Below, piece after piece: positions 16,574-24,818 of a DNA stretch of 42,883 nucleotides. Below the pieces are notes generated by a model. That model was not told the origin of the DNA, searched no databases, and saw only the letters and a list, made by a program, of their open reading frames with translations. Position numbers and translations under genes: made by a program. The stretch is from contig JACPOU010000021.1 of the NCBI GenBank assembly GCA_016191345.1, forward strand, positions 18,825 through 61,707. The letters run 5' to 3'. The DNA comes from Chloroflexota bacterium (GTDB lineage: Bacteria > Chloroflexota > Limnocylindria > Limnocylindrales > CSP1-4). Position 1 is the first letter of the stretch. Each line of letters begins with the position of its first letter.

Positions 16574-16873
16574 ATGGACGCGCGCTCCGGACCGGGCCCC
16601 ATGCCGTCCCCGGAGGCGGTCGAGTTCGTGAAGTTCTGCTATGACCGGCGGAAGGTGGGCTGGCCGGAGCTCTACGACGAGATGTGTGGCGTGGCGGGCC
16701 GCGGCCTGTTCCGGGGCTGGGGCCCTGAGGACCTGGCAGCGAACGGGATCGGCTTCACGCTCTTCGAGATGCCGGCCCTGGCCGCCCTCGTGACCGAGAT
16801 CGTCAGCGAGGACCGGGCCCGGGCGAAGGCTCGCCTTCGAACGCCGGCCGTCGCGGCATCCGGCGCCGGCTGA
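16574..16873 (+). CDS. Small conserved-looking protein of unknown function
   Basis: 99 residues. GAGGAGG at 16556-16562 precedes the ATG at slightly long spacing; a second ATG (residue 10) is an alternative start. The protein is compact and acidic-helical (SPEAVEFVKFCYDRRKVGW, YDEMCGVAGRGLFRGWG, GIGFTLFEMPALAALV) with no signal peptide. The central block reads like a conserved small domain rather than a random frame. I do not recognise a family. It ends three bases before the convergent 75-residue gene. Confidence 0.7.
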   Translation: MDARSGPGPMPSPEAVEFVKFCYDRRKVGWPELYDEMCGVAGRGLFRGWGPEDLAANGIGFTLFEMPALAALVTEIVSEDRARAKARLRTPAVAASGAG

Positions 16874-16876
16874 GCG

Positions 16877-17104
16877 TCAGGCGCGGATCCGGCGCCGGGC
16901 CATCTCGCCCTCGATCTGGCGCTCCGCCTCGACGTAGCGGTCGATCTGCTCGCGGAGCTGGTTGGCCTCGGGCGTGTAGAGGTGGACCTGCTGCTGGAGG
17001 ATGTAGCTCAGCCGGCGGCTCGTCATCCGGACGTGATCCAGGTTCTTCATGAGGACCAGGGGATCCATCGAGGCGAGGTCGGACGGGTGATACATCTGCT
17101 GCAT
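16877..17104 (-). CDS. Small helical protein of unknown function
   Basis: 75 residues from ATG 17104. The sequence is predicted almost wholly helical with a heptad-like centre (MTSRRLSYILQQQVHLY, ANQLREQIDRYVEAERQIEGE) and a basic tail. It looks like a small coiled-coil protein. Frame composition is clearly coding-like, unlike the Pro/Arg-rich shadow frames around it. No family recognised. It is separated by ~65 bases from the membrane-protein gene upstream of it on the same strand. Confidence 0.68.
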   Translation of the reverse strand: MQQMYHPSDLASMDPLVLMKNLDHVRMTSRRLSYILQQQVHLYTPEANQLREQIDRYVEAERQIEGEMARRRIRA

Positions 17105-17170
17105 GGCCGCATCGTAGCAAGCAGGACGCGAGCCGCGAGCAGCCGGTGCAGCCCCGCCGCCCGCCCGGCG

Positions 17171-17641
17171 TCAGCGACCGGTCGCGAGGTACGTGGCGAG
17201 CCCCGGCAGGACGAACGCCACGGTGACGAGCAGGCCGACGACGTCCTGGAGCGCCCCCGGCCCGGCGGTCGCGAGGAGGAACGTGACGGGCAGGGCGTCG
17301 AAGCCGTAGAGGCGGGCCGGCGGCCCGCCCGCCAGCCAGCGGCGCAGGCCGGTGGTGCCCAGCCAGACCATCGCGACGCCAAGCGGCACGATGAGGACCG
17401 CCGACAGGAACGTGCCCGGTGGCGCGCCGGCCGAGGAGGTGATGAGCCACCAGGCGGCTCCGGCGACCGCGGCGGCGACCAGCGCGATCGCGACGGACTG
17501 GAGGACCACCGCGGTCGCCCGGGCGGGCGACGGCGGGCGGGCGCGCCACTGGCTGGGGTCGGCCGGGTCGGGGCGGGTGCCGCGTCGCTCGACGGATGTC
17601 TGGCGGCTGGGTCCCCTGGCGGGGCGTCGGGGCGGGGTCAC
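17171..17641 (-). CDS. Membrane protein of unknown function downstream of DNA methyltransferase
   Basis: 156 residues from GTG 17641, which overlaps the methyltransferase stop (GTGA, four-base overlap); the frame is open much further upstream but only as shadow of that gene. A basic, Pro-rich cytoplasmic N-terminus (1-42) precedes four predicted membrane helices (~44-66, ~75-96, ~117-130, ~132-152). No catalytic motif is seen. Translational coupling suggests it is made together with the methyltransferase, but a functional link is speculative. Confidence 0.72.
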   Translation of the reverse strand: MTPPRRPARGPSRQTSVERRGTRPDPADPSQWRARPPSPARATAVVLQSVAIALVAAAVAGAAWWLITSSAGAPPGTFLSAVLIVPLGVAMVWLGTTGLRRWLAGGPPARLYGFDALPVTFLLATAGPGALQDVVGLLVTVAFVLPGLATYLATGR

Positions 17642-19014
17642 AGGGCCCGCAGGCGTGGCGGCCACGCCCAGTCCACCGGGGTCGCGGCCCCGGAGAGGGC
17701 GCGGCGGCGGCCCGCTTCGGCGGCTCCCAGGACGAGGATGCGATCCAGCTGCGTGGCCCGGCCGGCTTCCTCGCCCCAGAGCTTCGTCATCTTGCGGTTC
17801 GCCCGGACCTCGTCGAGGGCGACGCCCGCGAGTCGATAGCCCTCCGGGGCCGCGGCTGCCGCCCAGACCTGCTCGGCAAGGCCTGTCCCGCTGCGGATCG
17901 CCCGGCCCCGGTCCGTCGCCACGTCGCCGATGACGAGGACCACGATGGCGTCGTCGGCGAGGATCGGCCGCATCGCGTGGAGGACATCGCGGAGGAAGTC
18001 GAGGTACGGCGCCCGGTGATGGGCGTCGTCGAGGGCCGCGTCGATGGTGCGCGGGTCCTCGCCCAGGAACCATGCCCGGAGCCAGTTGTAGTAGCCGTAC
18101 TTCACGACGCGCAGGTAGGGCGGTGACGTCACCACGAGGCGAGCCCGGTCGGGCAGGCCACGGGCTCGGAGCGCCGTCCTCGCCCGCCCGGCCGCGTCCC
18201 GCGCGTCGCCGAGGAGCGCGATCCCCGCGCCCGGCGGGAGGGGGGCGCGGTAGAGACGGTCGAGCTTTGCGCCGAGGCACGTGAAGACGTCCCGCTCCGG
18301 CGCCTGGAAGCCGGTCCGGGCCGCGAAGTCGCGGACGTAGCGGGGCGCCATGCTGAACGTGTTGGGCATGAGCTCGGAGAGGTACGACGCGCTCTTCCCG
18401 TGCAGGATCCCGGTGACCGCGGCGGCGAGGAACCGGTCCACGCGGTCGTCGAGGTCCAGCGCATCGCGGAGGTAGAGGAGCTGGGCGAACGTCCGGGGAT
18501 GGAAGGCGATCGCCACCTCGGCCGGGGCACCGTCGGGGCTCGCGTCGGGATGGGCCTGGATCCGGGCGGCCCGGGTCTCCCAGGCGGCGGCGACGCCCGC
18601 CCAGGCGAGGCGCAGCCGCGCGAGGCGGGTCCGGGCCTCGGCCGGCGCTGCCGGCTCCACCTTCGACGCGGTCAGGAGGTGGGCGAACGGGTTGAGGTCG
18701 TTGCCGACGCCGATCCGGCCCTCGGCCGCCGCCTGGAGCGGCGTGGTGCCGCGGCCCGAGAAGGGGTCGAAGACGACGTCGCCGGGCCGGCTGTACCGGG
18801 CGATGAACGCGTGGACGAGCGATGCCGGGAAGCTGGCGAGATAGGAGCACATCGGATGGAGGGGATGACCCCACAGGCGCGGCTGGTCCTTCCAGTCCGG
18901 CTCGAGGGCGATCCGCGGCAGCTCCGTGTCCAGCTCGAGGGCGAGCTGGCCCGACGTGGCGCCGGGTAGGCGGACGGGAGCGTCGATCGACCTCGCGGTG
19001 ACGCGGTGCGACAC
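17638..19014 (-). CDS. Orphan site-specific DNA methyltransferase (N4-cytosine/N6-adenine type)
   Basis: 458 residues from GTG 19014. SAM-binding motif I reads VFDPFSGRGTT (81-91) and is followed by the acidic GVGNDLNP. The catalytic motif IV is TSPPY (296-300). The order motif I, long ~200-residue insert (candidate target-recognition region), motif IV is alpha-class-like. The TSPPY form fits exocyclic amino methylation of cytosine-N4 or adenine-N6. HPLHPMCSYLASFP near the N-terminus is a motif-X-like element. No restriction endonuclease, specificity subunit or BREX/DISARM gene lies within the window, so it appears solitary and perhaps regulatory. The target sequence cannot be read. It is coupled to a small membrane protein downstream. 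Confidence 0.88.
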   Translation of the reverse strand: MSHRVTARSIDAPVRLPGATSGQLALELDTELPRIALEPDWKDQPRLWGHPLHPMCSYLASFPASLVHAFIARYSRPGDVVFDPFSGRGTTPLQAAAEGRIGVGNDLNPFAHLLTASKVEPAAPAEARTRLARLRLAWAGVAAAWETRAARIQAHPDASPDGAPAEVAIAFHPRTFAQLLYLRDALDLDDRVDRFLAAAVTGILHGKSASYLSELMPNTFSMAPRYVRDFAARTGFQAPERDVFTCLGAKLDRLYRAPLPPGAGIALLGDARDAAGRARTALRARGLPDRARLVVTSPPYLRVVKYGYYNWLRAWFLGEDPRTIDAALDDAHHRAPYLDFLRDVLHAMRPILADDAIVVLVIGDVATDRGRAIRSGTGLAEQVWAAAAAPEGYRLAGVALDEVRANRKMTKLWGEEAGRATQLDRILVLGAAEAGRRRALSGAATPVDWAWPPRLRAL

Positions 19015-19214
19015 GGGCGGGGTGGGCTCCTCGTCCAGCCGGGGGATCGCCGTCCCGGGGCGATCCGATCGGGCCGGGAGGATAGACCGGGCTCCTGCCC
19101 GGACGCAAGGGGCTGACCTTCCCTATTCACCGGCGAGCCCGCCGGTCGGCCGGCGCGGACCACCCGGGCCTGACCGGATCCGACCGGCCACCCGGGAGCG
19201 GCCCGTGGGCGGGG

Positions 19215-19220
19215 TACGAT
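19215..19220 (+). promoter_or_regulatory. -10 box of tRNA-Arg
   Basis: TACGAT lies 7 bases before the first base of the mature tRNA, the spacing expected for initiation at or near its 5' end. No good -35 was found. Confidence 0.45.
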
Positions 19221-19227
19221 GCCGCGG

Positions 19228-19304
19228 GCCCCCGTAGCTCAGTGGACCAGAGCGGCGAGCTTCTAACTCGCGGGTCGCAGGTTCGAATCCTGCCGGGGGC
19301 GCCA
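19228..19304 (+). tRNA. tRNA-Arg (anticodon UCU)
   Basis: Acceptor GCCCCCG pairs fully with CGGGGGC. The anticodon stem GCGAG/CTCGC encloses CTTCTAA, giving TCT (reads AGA). The T arm is GCAGG-TTCGAAT-CCTGC. Discriminator G and encoded CCA end at 19304. It is convergent with the subtilase gene, whose stop codon begins only three bases later. Confidence 0.95.
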
Positions 19305-19307
19305 AGC

Positions 19308-21560
19308 TCAGCGGACGAGGATCAGCCCATCGACGTCGAAGCGCGCGCGCCCGGACGGTGCAAGGTTGCGGACCATCACCGTGTGCGTGCCCAGGCCGCC
19401 GAGGGACAGGTAGGCGACGATCGCGCGACTGCGCGTCGTGGAGTTCCACTCGCTGACGCGCACGACCTTCACCCCGTCGACGTAGATGTCCGCGGAGCCA
19501 CGGTACGGTCCGAGCGTGCCGATGAGGGCCGCTGAAGACCCGTAGACCTTGAACGTGGCGGTTGCTCCGAGGGCGGTCGTCGTCCGCCGCGTCCCGCCCC
19601 AGGCGAGGCTCGTCCACACGGTGGACCAGGTGCCCCGGTACGTGACCGCGGAGGTGCGCTCCCCGATGTTGAGGATCGGCGTGGATCGTGCCTCGACCCA
19701 GTCGCCCCAGTTGCCGACCGCGTCGCGCGCCCGGACGCGCCAGGTGAAGGCGCGTCCGGGGACGATGGATCGCCGGGCGTTTGTCGTCGGGGCAGCGAGC
19801 GACGCGACCGTCTTCCATGCGCCGCCGTCGATCCGCTCGGCGAGCTCGTAGGCGGCGATCGCCGACGTCGCGTCCGTGGCGGCCTTCCACGAGACGATGA
19901 CCGGCACGGTGCTCGTCCCGAGCACCTCGCGAGCCCGGATGTTGAAGCCGGGCGGCGTCGAGACCGGCCGGTCCGATTCGACCACCAGCTGGACGGTGGC
20001 GGTGGCGCGAACCCCGTGCCAGGCCGCGCTCACCGTGAGCGGCCAGGTCCCGGACGGGGAGCCGGCCGGAACCGAAACCGTCATGGTCGTCGTGGTGGCC
20101 TCGAACCCGAAGAGCGATGGCGCAGCCAGGGTGGCAGAGACGCCGGACGGCGCCCCGCTCACGCTGAGGGCGAGGTCCTCGAGGACGCCCGGCCTGGCGA
20201 GGGTCAGGGTGACCGGGACGCTCCCGCCCGACTCCGCGACGACGACCGACGCCTGGGACGGGGTGATCGCGACGGTCCCGATCGGGCCGATGCGGCTGAC
20301 GTCGAGCAGCGGCTCGCGGATCCCATCCGGGTCCGTTGAGCTCAGCCAGTTCGTCGAGCCGAGGTAGACCAGCGCGCGCTTCACCTCGGCGGACGTGGCA
20401 CCCGGCCGCGAGGCGAGATAGAGCGCCGCCGCCCCGGTGACGTGCGGCGCGGCCATCGAGGTGCCCGACGACCAGCCGTAGGTGTTGCCGGGCTTCGTGC
20501 TCCAGATGCACTTGCCGGGCGCGATCAGGTCCACGTCCGGGCCGTAGTTCGAGAAGTCCGCGAACGTGTCGTCGACGTCGTAGGTGCCCCAGCTGAAGCA
20601 TCGGTCGCCGCCGAGGCCGCCGGGCCGGCCATCCGTGTCGGCCAGGGCCGAGACCGTGATGACCTCGTCGTAGGCGGCGGGGACGCGGCTCGCGGCGGGC
20701 CCGGAATCGTTCCCGGCGGCCGCGACGACCGTCACGCCACTTGCGACGAGCCGGCAGATCGCGCCATGGAGGAGGTCGCCGTTCTGGCTGCCGCACGCGC
20801 CGTCGTCCGTGCCCCATTTCGCGACGCTCATGTTGACCGCTTCGATGAGGGGCCGGGAGCTGTCGGCCGGATCGCGCTGGGCCGCGATCCAGTCGAGGCC
20901 GCAGATGTACCAGGACAGCAGCCCGCTGCCGCTCGCGTCGAGGATGCGGACGGCCCAGAGGCGGACGCCGGGGGCGACGCCGACGACGCCGAGGTCGTTG
21001 TCCTTCGCTCCGATCGTGCCCGCGACGTGGGTCCCGTGGTTGTTCTCGTCCTGCCAGGCGTTCCGGTCGCTGGTGGTGCAGTTCACGCCCCCGACGACAT
21101 TGAGGTCCGGGTGCGTCGGGTCGATGCCCGTGTCCACGACGGCGACGTCGGCGTCCACTCGCGTGTCCGCGCCATCGATCTGGGCGACGGGAGAGACCCG
21201 GCCGCCGATGCGGGCGACACCGGTCGGCATCGACTGGGCCGTGAGCTCGATGGGATCGTCGGGGATGACTGCGGTGACGTCGGGGTCGGCGGCGAGCGCC
21301 CGGGCCTGGCCCGGGTTCAGCTTCGCCGAGAAGCCGCCGAGGAGATTCTCGAAGCGACGCTCCGCACCGAGCCCGTGGCGGGCGGTGACGCGGTCGATGG
21401 CCTTCCCCCGGCCCGTGCCGCCAGGGCCGTCCGCGAGCACCACGATGAACGGCGACGCGGGCCCCTCACCGGCCGCGGGCGCCGGCGCCGCGAGGACGCC
21501 GGACGGGACCGCGATGGAGAAGACGAGGAGCGAGGCGGCGAGGGCGTTGCGTCGAGACAT
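19308..21560 (-). CDS. Secreted S8-family subtilisin-like serine protease
   Basis: 750 residues. Signal peptide ~1-25 (SRRNALAASLLVFSIAVPSG, Ala-x-Ala site). An inhibitor I9-type propeptide covers ~36-105 (FIVVLAD, FSAKLNPGQARALAADPDV). The catalytic domain ~112-395 has D143 (VVDTG), H175 (NNHGTHVAGT), oxyanion N284 (AAGND) and S368 (GTSMAAPHV). Downstream are an Ig-like repeat (~420-515), a fibronectin type III-like domain (~523-620) and a C-terminal ~115-residue beta-sandwich (VKVVRVSEWN, HTVMVRN) of the kind found on exported Chloroflexota proteins. There are no sortase or membrane anchors, so it is probably released or cell-wall associated and degrades extracellular protein. It abuts tRNA-Arg at its 3' end. 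Confidence 0.93.
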   Translation of the reverse strand: MSRRNALAASLLVFSIAVPSGVLAAPAPAAGEGPASPFIVVLADGPGGTGRGKAIDRVTARHGLGAERRFENLLGGFSAKLNPGQARALAADPDVTAVIPDDPIELTAQSMPTGVARIGGRVSPVAQIDGADTRVDADVAVVDTGIDPTHPDLNVVGGVNCTTSDRNAWQDENNHGTHVAGTIGAKDNDLGVVGVAPGVRLWAVRILDASGSGLLSWYICGLDWIAAQRDPADSSRPLIEAVNMSVAKWGTDDGACGSQNGDLLHGAICRLVASGVTVVAAAGNDSGPAASRVPAAYDEVITVSALADTDGRPGGLGGDRCFSWGTYDVDDTFADFSNYGPDVDLIAPGKCIWSTKPGNTYGWSSGTSMAAPHVTGAAALYLASRPGATSAEVKRALVYLGSTNWLSSTDPDGIREPLLDVSRIGPIGTVAITPSQASVVVAESGGSVPVTLTLARPGVLEDLALSVSGAPSGVSATLAAPSLFGFEATTTTMTVSVPAGSPSGTWPLTVSAAWHGVRATATVQLVVESDRPVSTPPGFNIRAREVLGTSTVPVIVSWKAATDATSAIAAYELAERIDGGAWKTVASLAAPTTNARRSIVPGRAFTWRVRARDAVGNWGDWVEARSTPILNIGERTSAVTYRGTWSTVWTSLAWGGTRRTTTALGATATFKVYGSSAALIGTLGPYRGSADIYVDGVKVVRVSEWNSTTRSRAIVAYLSLGGLGTHTVMVRNLAPSGRARFDVDGLILVR

Positions 21561-21749
21561 GACAGGTTCCCCGTGGACGCGCGGATGGGAGATGGATTGG
21601 CCCGAGTGCGACCTCGACTCGCCAGACCATCGCCCCGCGGGCGCTCGATTCGAAGGGGCCCGATGGTCACGGTCGGTCCGGCACTTCGGATGGCGGAAGG
21701 TCCCACGGGCCTCGACCCGTCCCCGGGGCAGCGTGCGCGCAAGGCCTCG

Positions 21750-22979
21750 TCAGGCGGCGGGCGTCGCTCCCGGCAGCGGCTCCGAGCGCGGCACCAGCGC
21801 CCAGGCGAGCACCGTCCCGATCGCCGCGGCGGCCACGCCGACGACCACGGCCGCCTCGATCGAGAAGGAGGCCAGCCAGCCCGCGATCGCCGCCCCGATC
21901 GGCCAGCCGGCGAAGTTGAAGGCCATCGAGATCGCGAAGGCGCGGCCCATCCATGCGGCCTCGGTGCGCCGCTGCCGGAGGGTGAACATGGCGACGTCCA
22001 TGGGCCCGTTCACGATGCCCATCAGGACCATCGCGAGGATGATCGGCCAGAGCCCGGTGACGAGGAGGAGGGCGATCGCGGGCACGAACACGATCATCGG
22101 CCCGGCGAAGAGGCGCGCCTCGCGCCCGCGGGTGTCCAGGCGACCCGACCACAGGCCCGTCACGACGCCGACGACTCCCTGGATGGCGAAGACGATGCCG
22201 ACCATCGCCTCGCCGAGGCGGAGGCGGTCGAGGATCAAAACGGGGACGACGATCGAGACGATTCCGCCGCCGATGTTGAGGATCGTCAGCGACAGTCCGA
22301 TCCCGCGCAGGGTCCGGTTCCGCCATGTGTACCGGAGTCCGTGCCACGCGTCGCGGAACAGCTGCCCCGTCGAGTCGGTCTCGGACGGGGGCTCCGGCAC
22401 CCGCCGGAGGATGATCGCGGCTGCGCCGAGGAGCAGGGCGATGACGAGGAGCGCGACCGCGCCCCCGAATGCCCCCACGAGCACGGCCGCCAGCGGCGGC
22501 CCGATGATCGAGGCCACGACGTAGCCGTTCGAATCAACCGCGTTCACTCGCTCCCAGAGCTCCGGCGGGACCATGAGCGGGAAGAGCGTCCGCATGCCGG
22601 TCGCCCCGATCGGTCCGGTCAGGGACGAGATCGCGGCGATCGCGATGAGCAGCGCCGCCGGCAGCGCATCCGCGACCGCGAGAGCGGCGATGAGCGCCAG
22701 CGAGAGGGCGGCGATGGCGAGGTCGAGGAGGATGAGCCGCGTCCGCCCGTGGCGGTCGAGCAGCGCCCCGCCGACCGGGCTGATCAGGAGGCCGGGCGCC
22801 ACGCTCGCGAATGTCACGATGCCCGCGATCTGGGGCGATTCGTAGCGAATGAGCGCGAAGAGGATGAGGGCCACGCCGAGCATCGACTGGCAGACGCGGA
22901 TGACCTGCATCCCGACCAGGGCGCGGCCAAGCGAGGGCACCTGGAGCAGGGCGCGGTAGGACGGCGACGAGGATGACAC
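21750..22979 (-). CDS. MFS transporter, enterobactin-exporter/macrolide-efflux-like
   Basis: 409 residues from GTG 22979. Twelve hydrophobic segments; the loop between helices 2 and 3 reads GGALLDRHGRTRLILLDL, the MFS A-like motif (GxLxDRxGRxR). RLDTRGREARL repeats it between the halves. The N-terminus (RALLQVPSLGRALVGMQVIRV) and overall pattern fit the MFS_3/EntS-type efflux group. Substrate unknown. It is monocistronic-looking: ~190 bases to the subtilase gene and ~180 bases to the divergent DNA-binding protein. Confidence 0.88.
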   Translation of the reverse strand: MSSSSPSYRALLQVPSLGRALVGMQVIRVCQSMLGVALILFALIRYESPQIAGIVTFASVAPGLLISPVGGALLDRHGRTRLILLDLAIAALSLALIAALAVADALPAALLIAIAAISSLTGPIGATGMRTLFPLMVPPELWERVNAVDSNGYVVASIIGPPLAAVLVGAFGGAVALLVIALLLGAAAIILRRVPEPPSETDSTGQLFRDAWHGLRYTWRNRTLRGIGLSLTILNIGGGIVSIVVPVLILDRLRLGEAMVGIVFAIQGVVGVVTGLWSGRLDTRGREARLFAGPMIVFVPAIALLLVTGLWPIILAMVLMGIVNGPMDVAMFTLRQRRTEAAWMGRAFAISMAFNFAGWPIGAAIAGWLASFSIEAAVVVGVAAAAIGTVLAWALVPRSEPLPGATPAA

Positions 22980-23160
22980 GGCGCCCTGATGCTACCCGGC
23001 GTGGTCCGATCCATCCGGGGGTACTGCCCGCCGATGGACCGAAGTACGGCTTGGCGCCACTCCAGCGGACCCCTACGTTCTCGTCGGCAACGAGCCGGAC
23101 CGTACCCGCCCCCACCGGACGGGACGCACTCGGCGGACGATGCATGATCGAAAGGCGAAC

Positions 23161-23361
23161 ATGGCCATGGCCTCGCTGGCTGTCAACGAACTCGGGCCGA
23201 TGCTCACGGCGACCGAAGTCGCGGAGATGCTCCATCTCCACGTCAACACGGTGAAGCGCCTGGGCGATCGGGGTGAGCTGCCCTTCTACCGCGTCTGCAA
23301 GCGCGGTGACCGGCGGTTCCGTCTCGAGGACGTGCTCCGCTTCCTCCACCAGAACCGATAG
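23161..23361 (+). CDS. Excisionase/BldC-like helix-turn-helix DNA-binding protein
   Basis: 66 residues from ATG 23161, supported by AAAGG seven bases upstream; ATG 23140 in the same frame would add seven residues. MLTATEVAEMLHLHVNTVKR, then a GELPFYRV-type wing and RRFRLEDVLRFLHQ, form the winged helix of the MerR/excisionase (HTH_17) superfamily. In phage and integrative elements such proteins are Xis. Free-standing chromosomal relatives such as BldC act as regulators. No integrase lies nearby, so a regulatory role is more likely. Its divergent neighbour is the MFS gene. Confidence 0.85.
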   Translation: MAMASLAVNELGPMLTATEVAEMLHLHVNTVKRLGDRGELPFYRVCKRGDRRFRLEDVLRFLHQNR

Positions 23362-23406
23362 GGGACGGCGGGCCCGCGCCCGCCGGCGCGTGCCACCGGA
23401 CGGGGG

Positions 23407-24705
23407 TCAGACCGTCCGGAGCGCCTCCCCGAAGATCTCCAGCGCCTCGGACACCTCCGCGGCGCTGACGTCCAGCGGCGGGATCCAGCGCACCACCTGG
23501 TGCTCCGGCCCGCAGGACAGGACGAGCAGGCCCAGGTCCGCGGACCTGGCCACGAGCCGATCCACGAGCGCCCCGTCGGGGCGCTTCGACGCGCGATCGC
23601 TCACGAACTCCACGCCGACCATCAGGCCGGGGCCGCGCACATCGCCGATCCGCTCGTCCTCGGCGGCGAGCCGGGCGAGTCCTGCGCTCAGCTCCGCTCC
23701 GCGGGCCGCGGCGTTCGCGACGAGCGACCCGCGCTCGAGCGTGTCGAGCACCGCCAGCGCCGCCGCGCAGGCGACCGGATTGCCGCCGTACGTGGACCCG
23801 TGGGCGCCCTTGCCCCACCGCTCCTGGACGGCGCGGCTGGTGGCGATCGCGGAGAGTGGCAGGCCGTTCGCGATCGCCTTGGCGATGCAGACGACGTCCG
23901 GCACGATCCCGGCGTGCTCGAAGGCCCACATCCGGCCGGTCCGCCCGTAGCCCGCCTGGACCTCGTCCGCGACGAGCAGGATCCCGTGCTCGTCGCAGAT
24001 GGCCCGCAGTCCCCTGAGGAACGCCGCTGGGGCCGGCAGGTAGCCGCCCTCGCCGAGGACCGGCTCGATGACGATCGCCGCGACCGAGGCGGCCGGGACA
24101 ATGCTGCCGAGCATCGACCGGAGGCGGGCGAGGCACGTTTCCGTCGCCCGGCCCTCGTCGCCGTCGAAGTCGCGCCAGACGGCCGGGTACTGGGCGAAGT
24201 AGATCGAGGGCAGCATCGGCTCGTAGCCGAGGCGGTAGTTCGGCGAGGAGCTGGTGATCGAGGCCGCGCCGTACGTTCGCCCGTGGAATCCACCCTGGAA
24301 GGCGATGATCGCCGGCCGGCCGGTGACCCGGCGGGCCAGCTTGATCGCGCCGTCGATCGTCTCCGAGCCGGAGTTCAGCAGGAAGATCGAGTCGATCGGC
24401 TCGGGGAGGGTGGCCGCGAGGCGCGCCACGAGGCGGACGACCGGCTCGGAGTAGCCGATCGCGCCGGTCGGCCCGATGAGCCGGTCCACCTGGGCGTGGA
24501 TCGCGGCGCTCACCGCCGGATGGGCATGGCCGAGGGCGGTGACCGCGATGCCGTTCGCGAAGTCGAGGTAGGCCCTGCCCGCGGTGTCGTACAGGCGATG
24601 GCCGACGCCATGGCTCCAGGACCGCTCGAAGTAGCGCCCCAGGACGGGTGTCAGGTGGCCGCCGGCAAGGGCGGCGAGGTCGAGCGTCTCGGTCCGCGGC
24701 TCCAT
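23407..24705 (-). CDS. Class III pyridoxal-phosphate aminotransferase (4-aminobutyrate/ornithine type)
   Basis: 432 residues from ATG 24705, chosen over upstream in-frame codons because a TATACT box ends 6 bases before it. Class III motifs: LYDTAGRAYLDFANGIAVTA-type entry, LLNSGSETIDGAIKLAR (phosphate binding), GGFHGRTYGAASIT, IEPVLGEGGY, LLVADEVQAGYGRTG (Asp contacting the PLP nitrogen) and IAKAIANGLPLSA (Schiff-base Lys). Best fit is GabT-like 4-aminobutyrate or another omega-amino-acid:2-oxoglutarate transaminase; acetylornithine aminotransferase is the main alternative. There is no operon partner: it is divergent from an acyl-CoA dehydrogenase. Confidence 0.88.
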   Translation of the reverse strand: MEPRTETLDLAALAGGHLTPVLGRYFERSWSHGVGHRLYDTAGRAYLDFANGIAVTALGHAHPAVSAAIHAQVDRLIGPTGAIGYSEPVVRLVARLAATLPEPIDSIFLLNSGSETIDGAIKLARRVTGRPAIIAFQGGFHGRTYGAASITSSSPNYRLGYEPMLPSIYFAQYPAVWRDFDGDEGRATETCLARLRSMLGSIVPAASVAAIVIEPVLGEGGYLPAPAAFLRGLRAICDEHGILLVADEVQAGYGRTGRMWAFEHAGIVPDVVCIAKAIANGLPLSAIATSRAVQERWGKGAHGSTYGGNPVACAAALAVLDTLERGSLVANAAARGAELSAGLARLAAEDERIGDVRGPGLMVGVEFVSDRASKRPDGALVDRLVARSADLGLLVLSCGPEHQVVRWIPPLDVSAAEVSEALEIFGEALRTV

Positions 24706-24711
24706 CAGCCG

Positions 24712-24717
24712 AGTATA
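24712..24717 (-). promoter_or_regulatory. -10 box for leaderless aminotransferase transcript
   Basis: TATACT on the minus strand, 6 bases before the ATG at 24705. It is one of several TANNNT boxes at this spacing in the window. Confidence 0.5.
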
Positions 24718-24818
24718 TGGGCGCCGCCGGCCGGTGCGGTGGGCCCGCCGCGTGCGAGAATCAGCGTCCTCGCCCGACCCGCCGCGGCCGGGCGCCCCGC
24801 ATCGCGAGGCCGCCACCC

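Noticed and set aside
20442..22976. 844-codon plus-strand open frame opposite the subtilase and MFS genes
   Set aside because: Antisense shadow with low-complexity Arg/Asp/Glu-rich translation. The minus-strand genes have full catalytic and membrane motifs.
23140..23361. Phage or ICE module marked by an excisionase-like gene
   Set aside because: No integrase, capsid, recombinase or conjugation gene nearby. It is better read as a stand-alone BldC-like regulator.
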